The position numbers were made by a program, and so were the translations under genes. DNA of 64,000 bases, from assembly GCA_019671135.1 (NCBI GenBank), contig JAHRHY010000020.1, positions 558,001 through 622,000 of the forward strand, read 5' to 3'. Positions 1 through 10,804 of this stretch are shown here, piece by piece. Position 1 is the first letter of the stretch, and every line of letters starts with the position of its first letter. The DNA comes from Linnemannia hyalina (taxonomy: Eukaryota > Mortierellomycota > Mortierellomycetes > Mortierellales > Mortierellaceae). Below the pieces are notes generated by a model. The model worked only from the letters and a program-made list of their open reading frames with translations. It was not told the DNA's origin and made no database searches.

Positions 1-462
1 GAAACTCACCAGTGTGAAGGCGAGAAAAATAATGGGAGGAAAGAGAGGTGTTTTATTCAGGTTGACCTTTCTGGCTATTATAATGGTCAGCTAGATCACA
101 TGGTTTTCAATTTGTCAAAAGAAAAAGGGGTGCTGCTCCATTGCAGCACCCAACCTCAACAGTTCGGCGAGTATGAAGTGAACAAGAATGAGATGAAGTT
201 GAACGATCATGGTTGCACAAAGAAAATTTCAAGGGAACTGAGGAAAAATTCCAGGGTATGGTTAGAGACTGCGAGTTGAAAGTAGAGACTGCCCCGAACA
301 CCTTGAACATAGTTTGTTTGCTTGTGCTATGTAATTTGCCTTGCCTTTTGCTTGCCTTCTGCATTGCCTTTCATATCGCTCTGACATGTACCAGGTTCGT
401 ACGGCAATGTACCCATTTATTTGACAAGGAACAATATCATGTACGGACGTAGGGACAACTGC
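1..462. other. No gene recognised; small perfect hairpin
   Basis: I see no convincing gene here; the open frames are short and look random. A perfect 9-bp stem (128-136 with 143-151, 6-nt loop) lies at the start. The stretch runs directly into the 28S rDNA piece that begins near 463. Confidence 0.5.
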
Positions 463-493
463 CTTGTGGTAGCCAAACATTAATAGCGACGTT

Positions 494-529
<36 letters not shown>

Positions 530-573
530 ACTGAAGCAGAATTCAGTAAGTGTTGAATTGTTCACCCACTAAT

Positions 574-626
<53 letters not shown>

Positions 627-1027
627 GGATGAAATGTTATTGCAATAGTAATTGAACTTAGTACGAGAGGAACCGTTCATTCGGATAATTGGTATTTGGG
701 CCTGCCTGAGTAGGTAATGGCCCGAAGCTATCATCCGTTGGGTTATGGCTGAACGCCTCTAAGTCAGAACCCGTGCTAGAACGCGACGATTACCGCCTTT
801 TCCAATTTTTAGTTGAATACGAATAGATCCTCAGATCCTGAATCATACTACGTGGGGTTATCTTGCAGAGCGGAAAGGCTTTGTGAGGTTCCTGCTAATG
901 TTAATTTCAAATATTGGAAGAGATAAATCCATTGCAGACGACTTTAATTGAACGGGGTATTGTAAGCAGTAGAGTAGCCTTGTTGCTATGATCTGCTGAG
1001 ATTAAGCCCATTGTTCTATAGATTTGT
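463..1027 (+). rRNA. 28S (25S) rRNA gene, 3' fragment
   Basis: The sequence carries the conserved sarcin-ricin loop AGTACGAGAGGAACC near 661-675, the conserved block with GTTCACCCACTAATAGGG before it, and the fungal 28S 3' terminus ending GATTTGT near 1027. Only about the last 560 bases of the gene are present; the 5' edge starts abruptly at a site reused by the other rDNA scraps in the window. Several substitutions against the longer minus-strand copy at 9237-9807 suggest a dispersed, non-functional piece. The bases after 1027 (to about 1100) are also shared with the copy at 52245-52350, so they are probably the start of the rDNA spacer. Confidence 0.92.
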
Positions 1028-1169
1028 TCGAAAGAACAACATCTCCTCTCTCTTTCTTTTTTTTTCTCTTTCGGCGGCGTTACTTAAGGGCATTTGAAAG
1101 CAATTTTTAGAATAGACAGTACATTTTCACCCCTCTTTTTTTACACGGCCCGCACACAAGGGTCACAAC

Positions 1170-1502
1170 CAGAGGTCTGGGCTGATGTGAGAACAGGTTG
1201 AGTTGTGGTACATTTGGCTGATAACAGGTCAAGTGGTGGCTTAGAAATTGAAAGAACAGGTCAATTCTCTTTTTTGTCACACCAACAACAGGTCAACATC
1301 AGGTCAAAGAAATCGGGACATCAGGTCAAAGAATTGGGACATCAGGTCAAACAAGGTTCGACCAATAGAGAGCGATTTCTAAATATACAGGTTTCTTTCA
1401 GTTTAATCAACCTCCCTCTAGTGAAAGGATAACATGGCCCATTGAAACGTAGCCGTTTATCTTTGTCTGTTCTTTCTCCCCCCCTCACACACACACACAC
1501 TC
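1170..1502 (+). repeat. Left terminal inverted repeat of hAT element
   Basis: Reverse complement of about 6757-7089. It contains at least five copies of a motif like AGGTCA (for example around 1258, 1290, 1302, 1322, 1343), which could be subterminal transposase-binding sites; that role is inference from hAT biology. Confidence 0.88.
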
Positions 1503-1521
1503 ATTTGTTTTTTGCTCAAAT

Positions 1522-4500
1522 GAGACACGTCATAACGGACGATGATCAAACCAACTCTCCATCGGACGGTTGCGAAAGCTGGCAACAGAGCGATGATGAT
1601 GCGAAAGAGAGCAGTAGGGATGGATGGAACGAAGACTGGAGCAGAAAAAGTGATGAATCTGCTTTTGACAGGACCAACGAGGAGTTCCATTCTGAGGACG
1701 ACAGAGCCGGCGATATTGAATCAGATCGAGGAGATGACAATGAGTACGGTGATCCACGGAGTAATAATAGCACCTACGACATTTTTCCCAGTAGTGGCGT
1801 CTCGAATGGTGGTGATTCACAACTCAGCGCGAACAAAAATGCGAGGTTACCAAAATCACCTGTAAGTGGACACTTGGATAAGCGAATTTGTGGATAGAAC
1901 ATCTCTTACTGGCGCTAATATTAAAATTCATTAAAAAGTCTACTAGGAGTGTCCAACGTCACTTAGCTACACAGCAGCATTACGACCAACGAAGGCAAGC
2001 ATCCGATAATGAAGATGAGCACGACGGACTTCCTTCGGTAAGTGTTGACGTTCACCATAGGTGCATTTATTCCTGAGATCAACTGCGAGAAGGGTTTTAG
2101 CGGATGGAGAATCATCTTTCTCTTAAGACGTAAATTTATTAATCTGATCCAGACTCACTTCAAATGGTTCCGTAGCTGCAACAAGTGGCCATGGCCAATG
2201 TACAAAAGAATCGATTGCCTCTAGCACCCTCTCGACACCTCCAAGGTCAACAGGAGACGGACGATTTCAATGGGTCCTCAAATACTACCACTGCTGATAA
2301 TGGTCATACTGCATCTACCAGTGAACCTGTCTTCGCAAATATACCCCAGACCGGAAGTTATGTATGTACTTTGATAAACTGTGCTTATCACTTCTCTCTT
2401 TCTTTAAAAATGGCACCTTTTATACTAACACTATCACTTCTCATGGTCCAATAGTCGACTGAGAGCGACCAACGTGGCGAATATCAGGCTGCACAGCGGC
2501 TCGCCTCACAGAAACATAAAGTGCAGCAGCGAGACAAAGGTCAAGGTAGCAAGACCATTATCACCACTACTACCACCGCCACTGTCACTACGGGTGGTGC
2601 TGCTCGTGCCGCAAATGTGAGAGAATCATCCTCCCCAAACATTCACCAGACCGGAAGTTATGTAGGTATTTGCAAAATTATACTCTGCACGCTTTTTTCA
2701 TCATATGTGTTACATTTGTTCTTACGCTCCTTTTCACTGCTTTTGGCTATGTAGTCAAGAAAAAACTATCAACGCCACGATGCTCAACTTGGGCAACAGG
2801 TCTCTGTGACACCACACCGTGATCGACAACAGCAACAGGTTCTTGGGTCACCACACCGTGATCGACAGCAGCAACAGGTTCTTGGGTCACCACATCGTGA
2901 TCGGCAGCAGCAACAGGTTCTTGGGACACCACACCGTGATCGACAGCAGCAACAGATTCTTGGGACACCACACCGTGATCGACAGCAGTAACAGATTCTT
3001 GGGACACCACACCGTGATCGACAGCAGCAACAGATTCTTGGGACACCACACCGTGATCGACAGCAGCAACAGATTCTTGGGTCACCACATCGTGATCGGC
3101 AGCAGCAACAGATTCTTGGGACACCACACCGTGATCGACAGCAGTAACAGATTCTTGGGACACCACACCGTGATCGACAGCAGCAACAGATTCTTGGGTC
3201 ACCACATCGTGATCGGCAGCAGCAACAGATTCTTGGGACACCACACCGTGATCGACAGCAGTAACAGATTCTTGGGACACCACACCGTGATCGACAGCAG
3301 CAACAGATTCTTGGGACACCACACCGTGATCGACAGCAGCAACAGATTATTGGGTCACCACATCGCGATCGACAGCAGCAACAATATTCTGAAGTTCAGC
3401 CAACCGCCTCCAATTCTACACTGGCCATGCACAACCCGTTCATGCGACAAGCAGAAGTAATTTCACCGATGTATACGCAGAGCCAACCGGGTATGCAACA
3501 CCATATTCACCAAAACATCGTACAAGGGCAACATCAACACCCCCAGGAGTTGTACCATCCACACCTAAACACATTTCAACAACAGCAGTACAATCCTCAA
3601 CTTTGGATGACACATCAACAAATACAACAACAGTATGACACCCTGGCACATCCCAACTACACCCTTGGAAGCGATGCTATTGATCCGTCGAATCCTAATG
3701 ACTTTGGTTCAGAACACCATCGGAAGCGGCGCAACAGTGGTCAGCCGACTTCCTTCCAACCGCCCGTCTATGGCCGCTCGGTATCGTCGCCACAACTCGG
3801 CGCTTATCCCTCTTCCAGTCAGTCCCCCTATCAACCAATCAATCTTCCTGCAACATCGATATGGCCAGACTTTACTCAATTTCGAGGATATGCTGCGCCT
3901 TCATTGTCGTCCAATACACTCTCAGAATCGACATCATCCTCTCATGGTCCAGCACAATCCACACTAAATCCTGGGTCAAACCCCGGGTCCACGGCAACAC
4001 CTCTGACTCCACATAACCTCCGCATAATTGCTTCCGAATCGGTCTTCACCCCTTCCAAGAAGAAAAGAGGCAAGAGCAAGGCCGAAGAACCTGCGCGGAT
4101 CCTACGCTTACAGTCTCTCTTTGGTGGATCCCTAGCTTGGTGCCAATTTTACGCCGACGTGCCCCTAGGCCGCATCCTAACCCGTGAGGCCATGACTGCC
4201 GTTCCTCCTCCCGAGTGCCTGAAACTGTTGCTAGATGTCCCGATTGAGAAGGCCACGCGCAACGACAGCGAGCTTGGGCATTTTTACAAGAACATCGGAG
4301 GGATGGGTTTTTATTGCCAAGTGCCGGTCGGGCCCGACAACGCCGATTCTCCTTATCCCAACGCCGATTCTCCTGATCCCAACGCCCCCGGCTATGCCGA
4401 CGTTCACTTGGATCAAGACGGTCTTCATCAGCCTTCAGCCGTATGCAATCAACATTACCCGAACGCCAATACCCGATCGAGGGTGAGCCACCTTTTGGCA

Positions 4501-6415
4501 GCTCATTTCGATTTGCGTGAAGCCGTTTGTAATTTCCGACTACTGCAGCAAATGGTCCAGAATCCCGAAAAGTTTGCTGAATTGGATGACGAAACGCCGC
4601 GCACAAGTCCATGCCATTGTAAATCAGGAGCAGGAGCAGGAGCAGGAGCAGGGGAAGGCTTGACCAACGACAACAACGTCCATTCGTTTTACCAAGATTT
4701 GCTCCTTCGAGTTCTCACGGCTGGATCGATCTCCATGAGATCAATGCAGGGCAGGGAATTCAAATCACTGATGTCATTCTCCAATCCCGTTCTCGGTATT
4801 CCAGGCGAGGATTCTTTGTGGAGCAGACTCGAGCAAAACAATCGGAAAGACAAACTTGATCTGATGCAGTACCTCCGTCAACCAGATCAGTTTGGCTCTA
4901 TTACATCCGATTCATGGACGGGTAACGGCGACAGAAAATTTCTTGCGGTGACCTACCATTACATCACGCCACGTTTCACACTGGACAAGGTCATCGTTGG
5001 AATGGAGGAAATAAACCAACCAAGCCAAAAGGCGGAAATTCTTCAGGAACTCCTTGGTAAGTGAGAAATAAGAACAGATTTACTAGGTTTTGAGGGTGAT
5101 CAGAAACAACACTCATTCGTACTAACTCCATCCAAGTACAATCCTTTGTGCTGGAAAATCTAGTAAAAAGCAATGCTGTGAAAGTATTTACATAACATGT
5201 TCATTGAGGCATTACATTAACTTACTTCCATTTTTCTTTGTAATGTATTTCGAAGTGAAATCGCTCCAACAGTGGAACCTTCATGGCAGAGTGGTCGCGG
5301 CAACTACTGACCAAGGATCCAATATGAAAAAGTGCATGGAGCTTTTCGGGAGGACATCAGGAGTTATTTGGCTGCCATGCGCGTCTCACTGCATCCAGCT
5401 TGCCATCAACAAGGCATGGAAGGACGGCGACGCGGAGACCCTCCTGGACAAGTGTAATAACATCGCCAAGATCTTCAAGGGCAAGGGCGCTGTGTCACAC
5501 TACCTCAAAAGCCTACAGAAAGACCGACAAAAACCGCTTACGACACAGGTCAAAAACGACACCCGATGGAATTCTCGATACGAGATGATGAAACGGATTC
5601 TGGATCTCAGCGTCTATATCAACATGACCGTCCGATATTTCACTCGATATCCCTCTCAACTACCGTCGCATATCAAACTTCAACATATCACGGAATGCGG
5701 TCTTTCAGAGGTGGAGATCGACACACTCCGCGAGCTCAAGGATGTCATGGCACCAGCAGCTGAATTCACCAACAGCATCGGATCATCCACAATACCAACA
5801 ACATCGCTTATTTACACGACTGTCAGGAACCTCCTTCCACCACTCCAGAATTTCAATACAACAATTGCCAAGGCTGTTCATGTCGCATTGGATCAACATA
5901 TCAAGAGGACATGGAGCCTCGATAAGGACACGCCAGCAATCGATGCCATCCTAATCTCAATGTACCTCAACCCCGCCATATTACAAGACAGGATCTGGGA
6001 CGAACCCAACGGCGATTCGACTCACAGGGCCAAGGCTGAAAGCCTTATCACCACCAAGATCGAGGAGGTCATGATGAAGAATAGGGAAGGGCAACGTCTG
6101 CCTAAGCGCAACTTGCGTGACGAAGCAGGCGCAAAGCTCGTCCAGTACAAAGGTGAGGTAATGGACTTTCCTGCCGAGTGCTCTGAGTTCCTCACCACGC
6201 CTCACATTTTTTGGAAGCAACTTTCTACAGTGGCGCCCGAGATTGCTTGTATTGCACGTCGGTATCTTTCCATCCAAGCAACATCGTGCGAATCCGAACG
6301 AGTGTTCAGCAGAGCTGGAAATATCCTTTCTAAACGCAAAACCGGTCTAAGCACTTCTCACTTTCGCAACATTCTAGTTGCTCCGAGTTATTCTGCTGCT
6401 TTAGATACTTTTTGA
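1522..6415 (+). CDS. hAT transposase, multi-exon, N-terminal part probably broken
   Basis: Cut-and-paste transposase of the hAT superfamily. The main exon (about 2755-5056) and last exon (5256-6415) join in frame through a GTAAGT donor at 5057 and an AG at 5254-5255. The first catalytic Asp is likely in TSDSWTG (near 4909), the second in TTDQGSN (near 5308), and the hATC dimerisation region is the C-terminal block with CESERVFSRAGNI near 6290. Upstream exons are inferred at about 1522-1861, 1948-2038, 2185-2362 and 2455-2662 from GTAAGT/GTATGT-like donors; the N-terminal part is acidic, then Gln-rich. Odd: three in-frame TAA codons (2989, 3145, 3262) lie in a 39-bp repeat array, so a full-length protein cannot be read unless the array is spliced out or translation starts at Met 3427. 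The catalytic part itself is open. Confidence 0.8.
2800..3395 (+). repeat. 39-bp tandem repeat array within the transposase gene
   Basis: About 15 units of period 39 bp. In the transposase frame each unit reads like PHRDRQQQQILGT. Variants occur in a higher-order pattern: one version has TAA in place of CAA at 2989, 3145 and 3262, spaced 156 and 117 bp (4 and 3 units), so that version was itself amplified. Confidence 0.93.
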
Positions 6416-6756
6416 TTAGAGATTCAGCCTCTACCAGAAGCCATTGTTTAGTCTAGTATTATTTTTTCTTTTATTTTCGAGTACATTTGTTAACAAAGAT
6501 TGAAGTGAATCTACAGTACATACTTATCAGATGGTTCTTGCTTATCATTAGGTGCAGGTCCGTTGGCGAGCGACGTTCTATCTGCACTAATAAGCCTTTT
6601 CGCGGTGCGAATGGTTTATAAGTTACGAAATGTGTAAGTGAGTATGTGAATGTGAGTGTGTGGGTGTGTAAGTTGAGTGAGTGAGTGAGTGAGTGTGGGT
6701 GTGAATGTGGGTGTGAATGTGGGTGTGAATGTGAAAGTGAGTATGTGTGAGTGTGT

Positions 6757-7089
6757 GAGTGTGTGTGTGTGTGAGGGGGGGAGAAAGAACAGACAAAGAT
6801 AAACGGCTACGTTTCAATGGGCCATGTTATCCTTTCACTAGAGGGAGGTTGATTAAACTGAAAGAAACCTGTATATTTAGAAATCGCTCTCTATTGGTCG
6901 AACCTTGTTTGACCTGATGTCCCAATTCTTTGACCTGATGTCCCGATTTCTTTGACCTGATGTTGACCTGTTGTTGGTGTGACAAAAAAGAGAATTGACC
7001 TGTTCTTTCAATTTCTAAGCCACCACTTGACCTGTTATCAGCCAAATGTACCACAACTCAACCTGTTCTCACATCAGCCCAGACCTCTG
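6757..7089 (-). repeat. Right terminal inverted repeat of hAT element
   Basis: Inverted copy of 1170-1502. Inward of it (6640-6756) lies a degenerate GTGA/GTGTG low-complexity tract absent from the left side. Confidence 0.88.
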
Positions 7090-7135
7090 GTTATAGGAAC
7101 GCTGTGAATTCCACAATCAGCTCTATGTGTTGGAC

Positions 7136-7257
7136 TAAGTAGACGCAGGTATAGCTTGTCAGTCCAATGTAAGGAGACCTTTATTTTACTATACTATCAG
7201 AAGGGATTGTTACTTAAGTAGACGCAGATATAGCTTGTCAGTCCAATGTAAAGAGAC
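7136..7257 (+). repeat. Short direct repeat pair
   Basis: Two copies of a ~42-bp sequence beginning AAGTAGACGCAG (near 7138 and 7216), about 78 bp apart with two mismatches. They lie just outside the right end of the hAT element. Function unknown. Confidence 0.7.
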
Positions 7258-7377
7258 AAGGAGCAAACTAACCACTTCTGCGCCCAATAAATACTGTACC
7301 ACTATACGATTGACTAGGCTGCCATGACGTCGTCATGTCCAATCAGGGGACCATTTTGTAACAAGGTATTCACAGCA

Positions 7378-7531
7378 ACCCCTTAAAAACAAAGCTGATT
7401 AGGCCACGTTAGTGGTAGTGAACAAAGCATCGACAACGCTTACGCCGAATTCGGCAGAAGGAGGAGAGAAAGAGCCGACAACGAAGAATCAAAAAGCAAC
7501 GTCGCTATGAATGCTTGACTGCCACAAGCCA
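7378..7531 (-). repeat. 28S-derived composite repeat, copy 1
   Basis: The right half (about 7452-7531) is antisense 28S (the block ending in CCACAAGCCA). The left half matches 61827-61911 and includes GGTAGTGGTA-like bases that resemble a more upstream part of 28S, followed by non-rDNA sequence. The same composite recurs at 61827-61980 with about the same length, so it is probably one dispersed unit rather than two chance fragments. Confidence 0.7.
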
Positions 7532-7540
7532 ATCACCGTA

Positions 7541-8206
7541 TTAACTGGGGTTTATTCTGACTATGGAATATTCGAATATTCGCACCACGAGAGCTCCTAT
7601 AGATTCCACTAGCACTACATAAAGATGTAAAGGCTCCATCAGTCGATTAAGGATCCCTTTCCTCTTGGACTGATATAGAATCTTGACGTAAAAAAGAAGG
7701 AATGGAATCGAATATGTAATAGCTATCTCAAGCATATTAATGGTGCTCGTATCTTGTACACTCAACAAAAGAAAAAGCATGAGAATGAATGACAAGGTTG
7801 CTGAGAATAATTCGAAAAATTTGGTCATTGGTAATTTCGCATCAAGGTAATAAGCTATGACCAGCCACAGAGACAGCACAAATGTGTAGCTCATGCAAAA
7901 CGATGCACCGAGAACCACCATCGTCATGTTCTCATCGCTGTAAACATCCGGTTTAAAACAATCCATAAATGGCTGAAAGCACAGCACGAACATCAACAGT
8001 ACAGAGCTAAAGAGCTCTATCTTCTCCACGCCCTTCTTATACGTCTCCAGTTCCTTTCGTTGAGATTCGATAGCCTTTGACACGACTTCGGAGAACTTGT
8101 TTCTTGGCTGGTTGGTCTCAGGTGCTACCACTGGCAGTAGGTCGTCATGCTCATCAGCGTTAATACAAGGAGTGAACATTGATTTGTTCAACGAGATGTA
8201 CGCCAA
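7541..8206 (-). CDS. Putative multi-pass membrane protein
   Basis: A 221-residue ORF without introns and of unknown family. The N-terminal ~60 residues are hydrophilic and end in a charged, possibly helical stretch (KELETYKKGVEKIE). About five hydrophobic segments follow, roughly at residues 64-85, 95-120, 130-150, 157-177 and 192-212. It has no signal peptide and no motif I recognise. It sits between the hAT element and rDNA fragments, facing away from the rDNA. It could be an intact orphan host gene or part of a larger family of fungal membrane proteins; function cannot be given. Confidence 0.55.
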   Translation of the reverse strand: MAYISLNKSMFTPCINADEHDDLLPVVAPETNQPRNKFSEVVSKAIESQRKELETYKKGVEKIELFSSVLLMFVLCFQPFMDCFKPDVYSDENMTMVVLGASFCMSYTFVLSLWLVIAYYLDAKLPMTKFFELFSATLSFILMLFLLLSVQDTSTINMLEIAITYSIPFLLFYVKILYQSKRKGILNRLMEPLHLYVVLVESIGALVVRIFEYSIVRINPS

Positions 8207-9016
8207 AATGCCTTGGTGTTGGTCCCTGTGTGTTCTGGAGAGTCCAGTGGAATTAAAAGTTTTACAGAATAGTAGAAAGTCAAGTCCCGTCAGGAATAGA
8301 GTAGAGAAATTGGGTCAAAGATGGTCGTTGGTCAGACAGAATAGTAATAAACCACACCGCATAATTTTATCTCTTAGACGAAGAAAGATCATACGAGAGA
8401 TGAGCCTTTCGTTTAAGCGAGACTTACTTTTGATAGTAGCAACTGCTTGTTGTTATGCCTTGTGAGTTATCCCCCTAACGCCAGATTGAAGAAGGCTTTC
8501 TGATCATGGCACAGAGATTAATTTCATACAGTCGGACAATGCCTATCATTATCTGGTAGTCCGAGCCAACACTCTGAGGTACTGTTGACGTTTGTGCGGT
8601 CTTTACAAATTACTCACATTTTAAAACGGTCAAGGACAAGATAAAGGCGGACTTCACAGTGAAAAGGACGATTACTTGGTATGATTGTGAATCCACCAGT
8701 CTCCAACGTTCGAATTTGTGATTTAGGTCGAATTGAATGATGAAATAGCAAGGGCGAATGACAGTAACGAATTAAATGGAGGATGGGAGACGGCATAGGA
8801 GGATGGGAGATGGCATAAAATGACAAACAAGTGAACGAGTGAACGTCTTTTATCATGCGCAACTTCCCTTTGCGCCATACACGTCACGAAACCCCTTAAG
8901 TTCACGAGGCAAATGATGACGTAAGCGACATATAAGGAAGCATTGATAACACGTGAATTAGATGTGTTTAACAGCCCTTAACTAACACCCTGAGAGCGAA
9001 AAAAGAAAATAGAAAG
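8207..9016. other. No gene recognised
   Basis: Short open frames only. The tandem pair GGAGGATGGGAGA near 8776 and 8800 is the only repeat noticed. The end merges into sequence found downstream of 28S. Confidence 0.5.
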
Positions 9017-9079
9017 AAGAGGGGAGATGTTGTTCTTTCGAACAAATCTATAGAACAATGGGCTTAATCTCAGCAGACC
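9017..9079 (-). rRNA. Duplicated 28S terminus (63 bp)
   Basis: Repeats 9212-9275: spacer bases plus the last ~38 bases of 28S in antisense. It is separated from the longer copy by ~130 bp of other sequence, so the end of the gene is duplicated here in direct orientation. Confidence 0.8.
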
Positions 9080-9236
9080 TCAGAGGTTTTTTTACTTGTG
9101 GGGGCGCAGGCAGCCTTTCGCTCAAGGCAGGGTAGGCATAAGTTGAAGAACAATAGTTCGAGCTATTGAATACCCCTTAAAATTCGCCTTTACAGTAAAA
9201 AGAGAATGAAAGAGAGAGGAGATGTTGTTCTTTCGA

Positions 9237-9635
9237 ACAAATCTATAGAACAATGGGCTTAATCTCAGCAGATCGTAGCAACAAGGCTACTCTACTGTTT
9301 ACAATACCCCGTTCAATTAAAGTCGTCTGCAATGGATTTATCTCTTCCAATATTTGAAATTAACATTAGCAGGAACCTCACAAAGCCTTTCCGCTCTGCA
9401 AGATAACCCCACGTAGTATGATTCAGGATCTGAGGATCTATTCGTATTCAACTAAAAATTGGAAAAGGCGGTAATCGTCGCGTTCTAGCACGGGTTCTGA
9501 CTTAGAGGCGTTCAGCCATAACCCAACGGATGATAGCTTCGGGCCATTACCTACTCAGGCAGGCCCAAATACCAATTATCCGAATGAACGGTTCCTCTCG
9601 TACTAAGTTCAATTACTATTGCAACAACATTTCAT

Positions 9636-9690
<55 letters not shown>

Positions 9691-9735
9691 ATTAGTGGGT
9701 GAACAATCCAACGCTTACTGAATTCTGCTTCAGTT

Positions 9736-9770
<35 letters not shown>

Positions 9771-9807
9771 AACGTCGCTATGAACGCTTGGCTGCCACAA
9801 GCCAGTT
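9237..9807 (-). rRNA. 28S (25S) rRNA gene, 3' fragment
   Basis: Antisense copy of the last ~570 bases of 28S, with the sarcin-ricin loop complement GGTTCCTCTCGTACT near 9590. The 5' edge (at 9807) falls at GCTTGGCTGCCACAAGCCAGTT, almost the same place as the other rDNA pieces. It is closer to the expected conserved sequence than the 463-1027 copy. It is in opposite orientation to that copy, so these are dispersed fragments and not a regular tandem rDNA array. Confidence 0.92.
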
Positions 9808-10461
9808 GAGCTCATGTCCTTCTCAATTGCAACATGGAGATACGTGTTCTCATTGGAAAATAATAACCGGGGTTGTGATAAGCAATGAGGTTATAGGGAA
9901 GATAGGATAACGAAACAAAGAGGGGGATCTGTTTAATTCAGGGACGAAGAGTCTTTATGTACTCTTCGTCCCCTATGTACACGTGATTATAGCGCACTCA
10001 TCAATCTCCATTCCATAGGCGACGCGTTCAACTACTTATCGTATCTCTATGCCATGACCGCCTTGCTGTTCATTATGATTACCTATCTCTCCCTCTTTGC
10101 CCTTGATCGCCCCTCTTTTTTTTGCATCCTTCCTTTCTCACTCTGTCCCTTAATCTTTTTTGCGTCCCTCTTTCACAATCTGCCCTTAATGCGTCCCCCC
10201 TTTCCCAGTGTGTCCGTGATGCCTTCCTTTCCCGTCTGTGCGTGGATATATTTATATCCAGTCTGTGCATGAATTTTTTGTTGTCCTTCCTTTTCCGTGT
10301 CCCTCCCCTTCATGCCTTGATTTTTCTTATCCCTTGATCTCTTTTTATGCCTTGGCCTTGTCCATTCCTTAGACTTTTCCATCCCTTGGTCTTTTGTTAT
10401 CCTTTAGACTTTTTATCCCTTTGTCTTTTGTTATCCCTTTGTATTTCTTCCTTCTATTACA
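9808..10461. other. Pyrimidine-rich low-complexity spacer
   Basis: No gene. From about 10080 the plus strand is T/C-rich with degenerate iterations of a motif like TCCCTTGATCTTTT, the same style as 20030-20540, 27590-27780 and 28024-28500. A small inverted repeat (GGGACGAAGAGT with ACTCTTCGTCCC) is at 9939-9971. Confidence 0.6.
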
Positions 10462-10499
10462 GGGTGAACAATCAAATGCTTACTGAATTCTGCTTCAGT

Positions 10500-10535
<36 letters not shown>

Positions 10536-10563
10536 AATGTCGCTATAAACGCTTGGCTGCCAT
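10462..10563 (-). rRNA. 28S rDNA scrap (~100 bp)
   Basis: Antisense 28S from GGGTGAACAATC to CGCTTGGCTGCC, overlapping the 5' part of the 9237-9807 fragment, with a few substitutions. It is followed immediately by the minisatellite that received the LTR element. Confidence 0.85.
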
Positions 10564-10565
10564 AA

Positions 10566-10644
10566 AGAATCCGTGCAAGGGCATGGGTAACGAAAGAAAG
10601 AGAAGATAAAAAACACGCATAGAAAGAAAAGGGGCAAGGGAACG
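10566..10644 (+). repeat. Minisatellite unit interrupted by LTR element
   Basis: One unit beginning CGTGCAAGGGCATGGGTAACG, followed by GAACG at 10640-10644. The array resumes at 17149 on the other side of the retrotransposon. Confidence 0.75.
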
Positions 10645-10804
10645 TGTTGCGTATTTGCCTTGTGGATCATAGATAGATGAAGACATGAACTAGCTAGAAC
10701 TAAGCCACCAGGAACGACATAAGAGATCGTTCCTGGTGGGCCCTAATACAACCTTCTTCTTGTCTCGTTACTTACAAAGTGAGTCTAAACCTTATTTTAT
10801 CGCA
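10645..10804 (+). repeat. 5' LTR (160 bp)
   Basis: Begins TGTTGCGTATTTGCC and ends TTTTATCGCA; same as 16989-17148. It contains an inverted repeat CCAGGAACGA...TCGTTCCTGG, probably a hairpin in the transcript. Confidence 0.95.

Larger units (their letters stand above)
1170..7089 (+). mobile_element. hAT-superfamily DNA transposon with 333-bp TIRs
   Basis: A 5.9-kb element bounded by near-perfect inverted repeats (1170-1502 and about 6757-7089). Its tips start CAGAGGTCTGGG, a typical hAT-style CAG start. Inside is a multi-exon hAT transposase on the plus strand. The flanking octamers (1162-1169 and 7090-7097) agree at only about half the positions, so no clean 8-bp target duplication is visible. 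Each TIR holds short spaced copies of ACAGGTCA-like motifs and ends internally in a CA/GT microsatellite. Confidence 0.88.

Noticed and set aside
463..1027. R2-type retrotransposon insertion at 28S
   Set aside because: The R2 target lies upstream of the 28S part present here, and no R2 endonuclease/RT frame flanks any of the rDNA pieces.
2747..3322. A 191-codon antisense frame with SQESVAAVDHGVV repeats
   Set aside because: It is the reverse reading of the 39-bp repeat within the hAT gene; open only because the repeat unit length is a multiple of three and lacks antisense stops.
2800..3395. CRISPR-like array
   Set aside because: Direct repeats without unique spacers, in a eukaryotic transposon, coding in the transposase frame. 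The 133-bp arrays at 30.3-31.3 kb were dismissed for the same reason.
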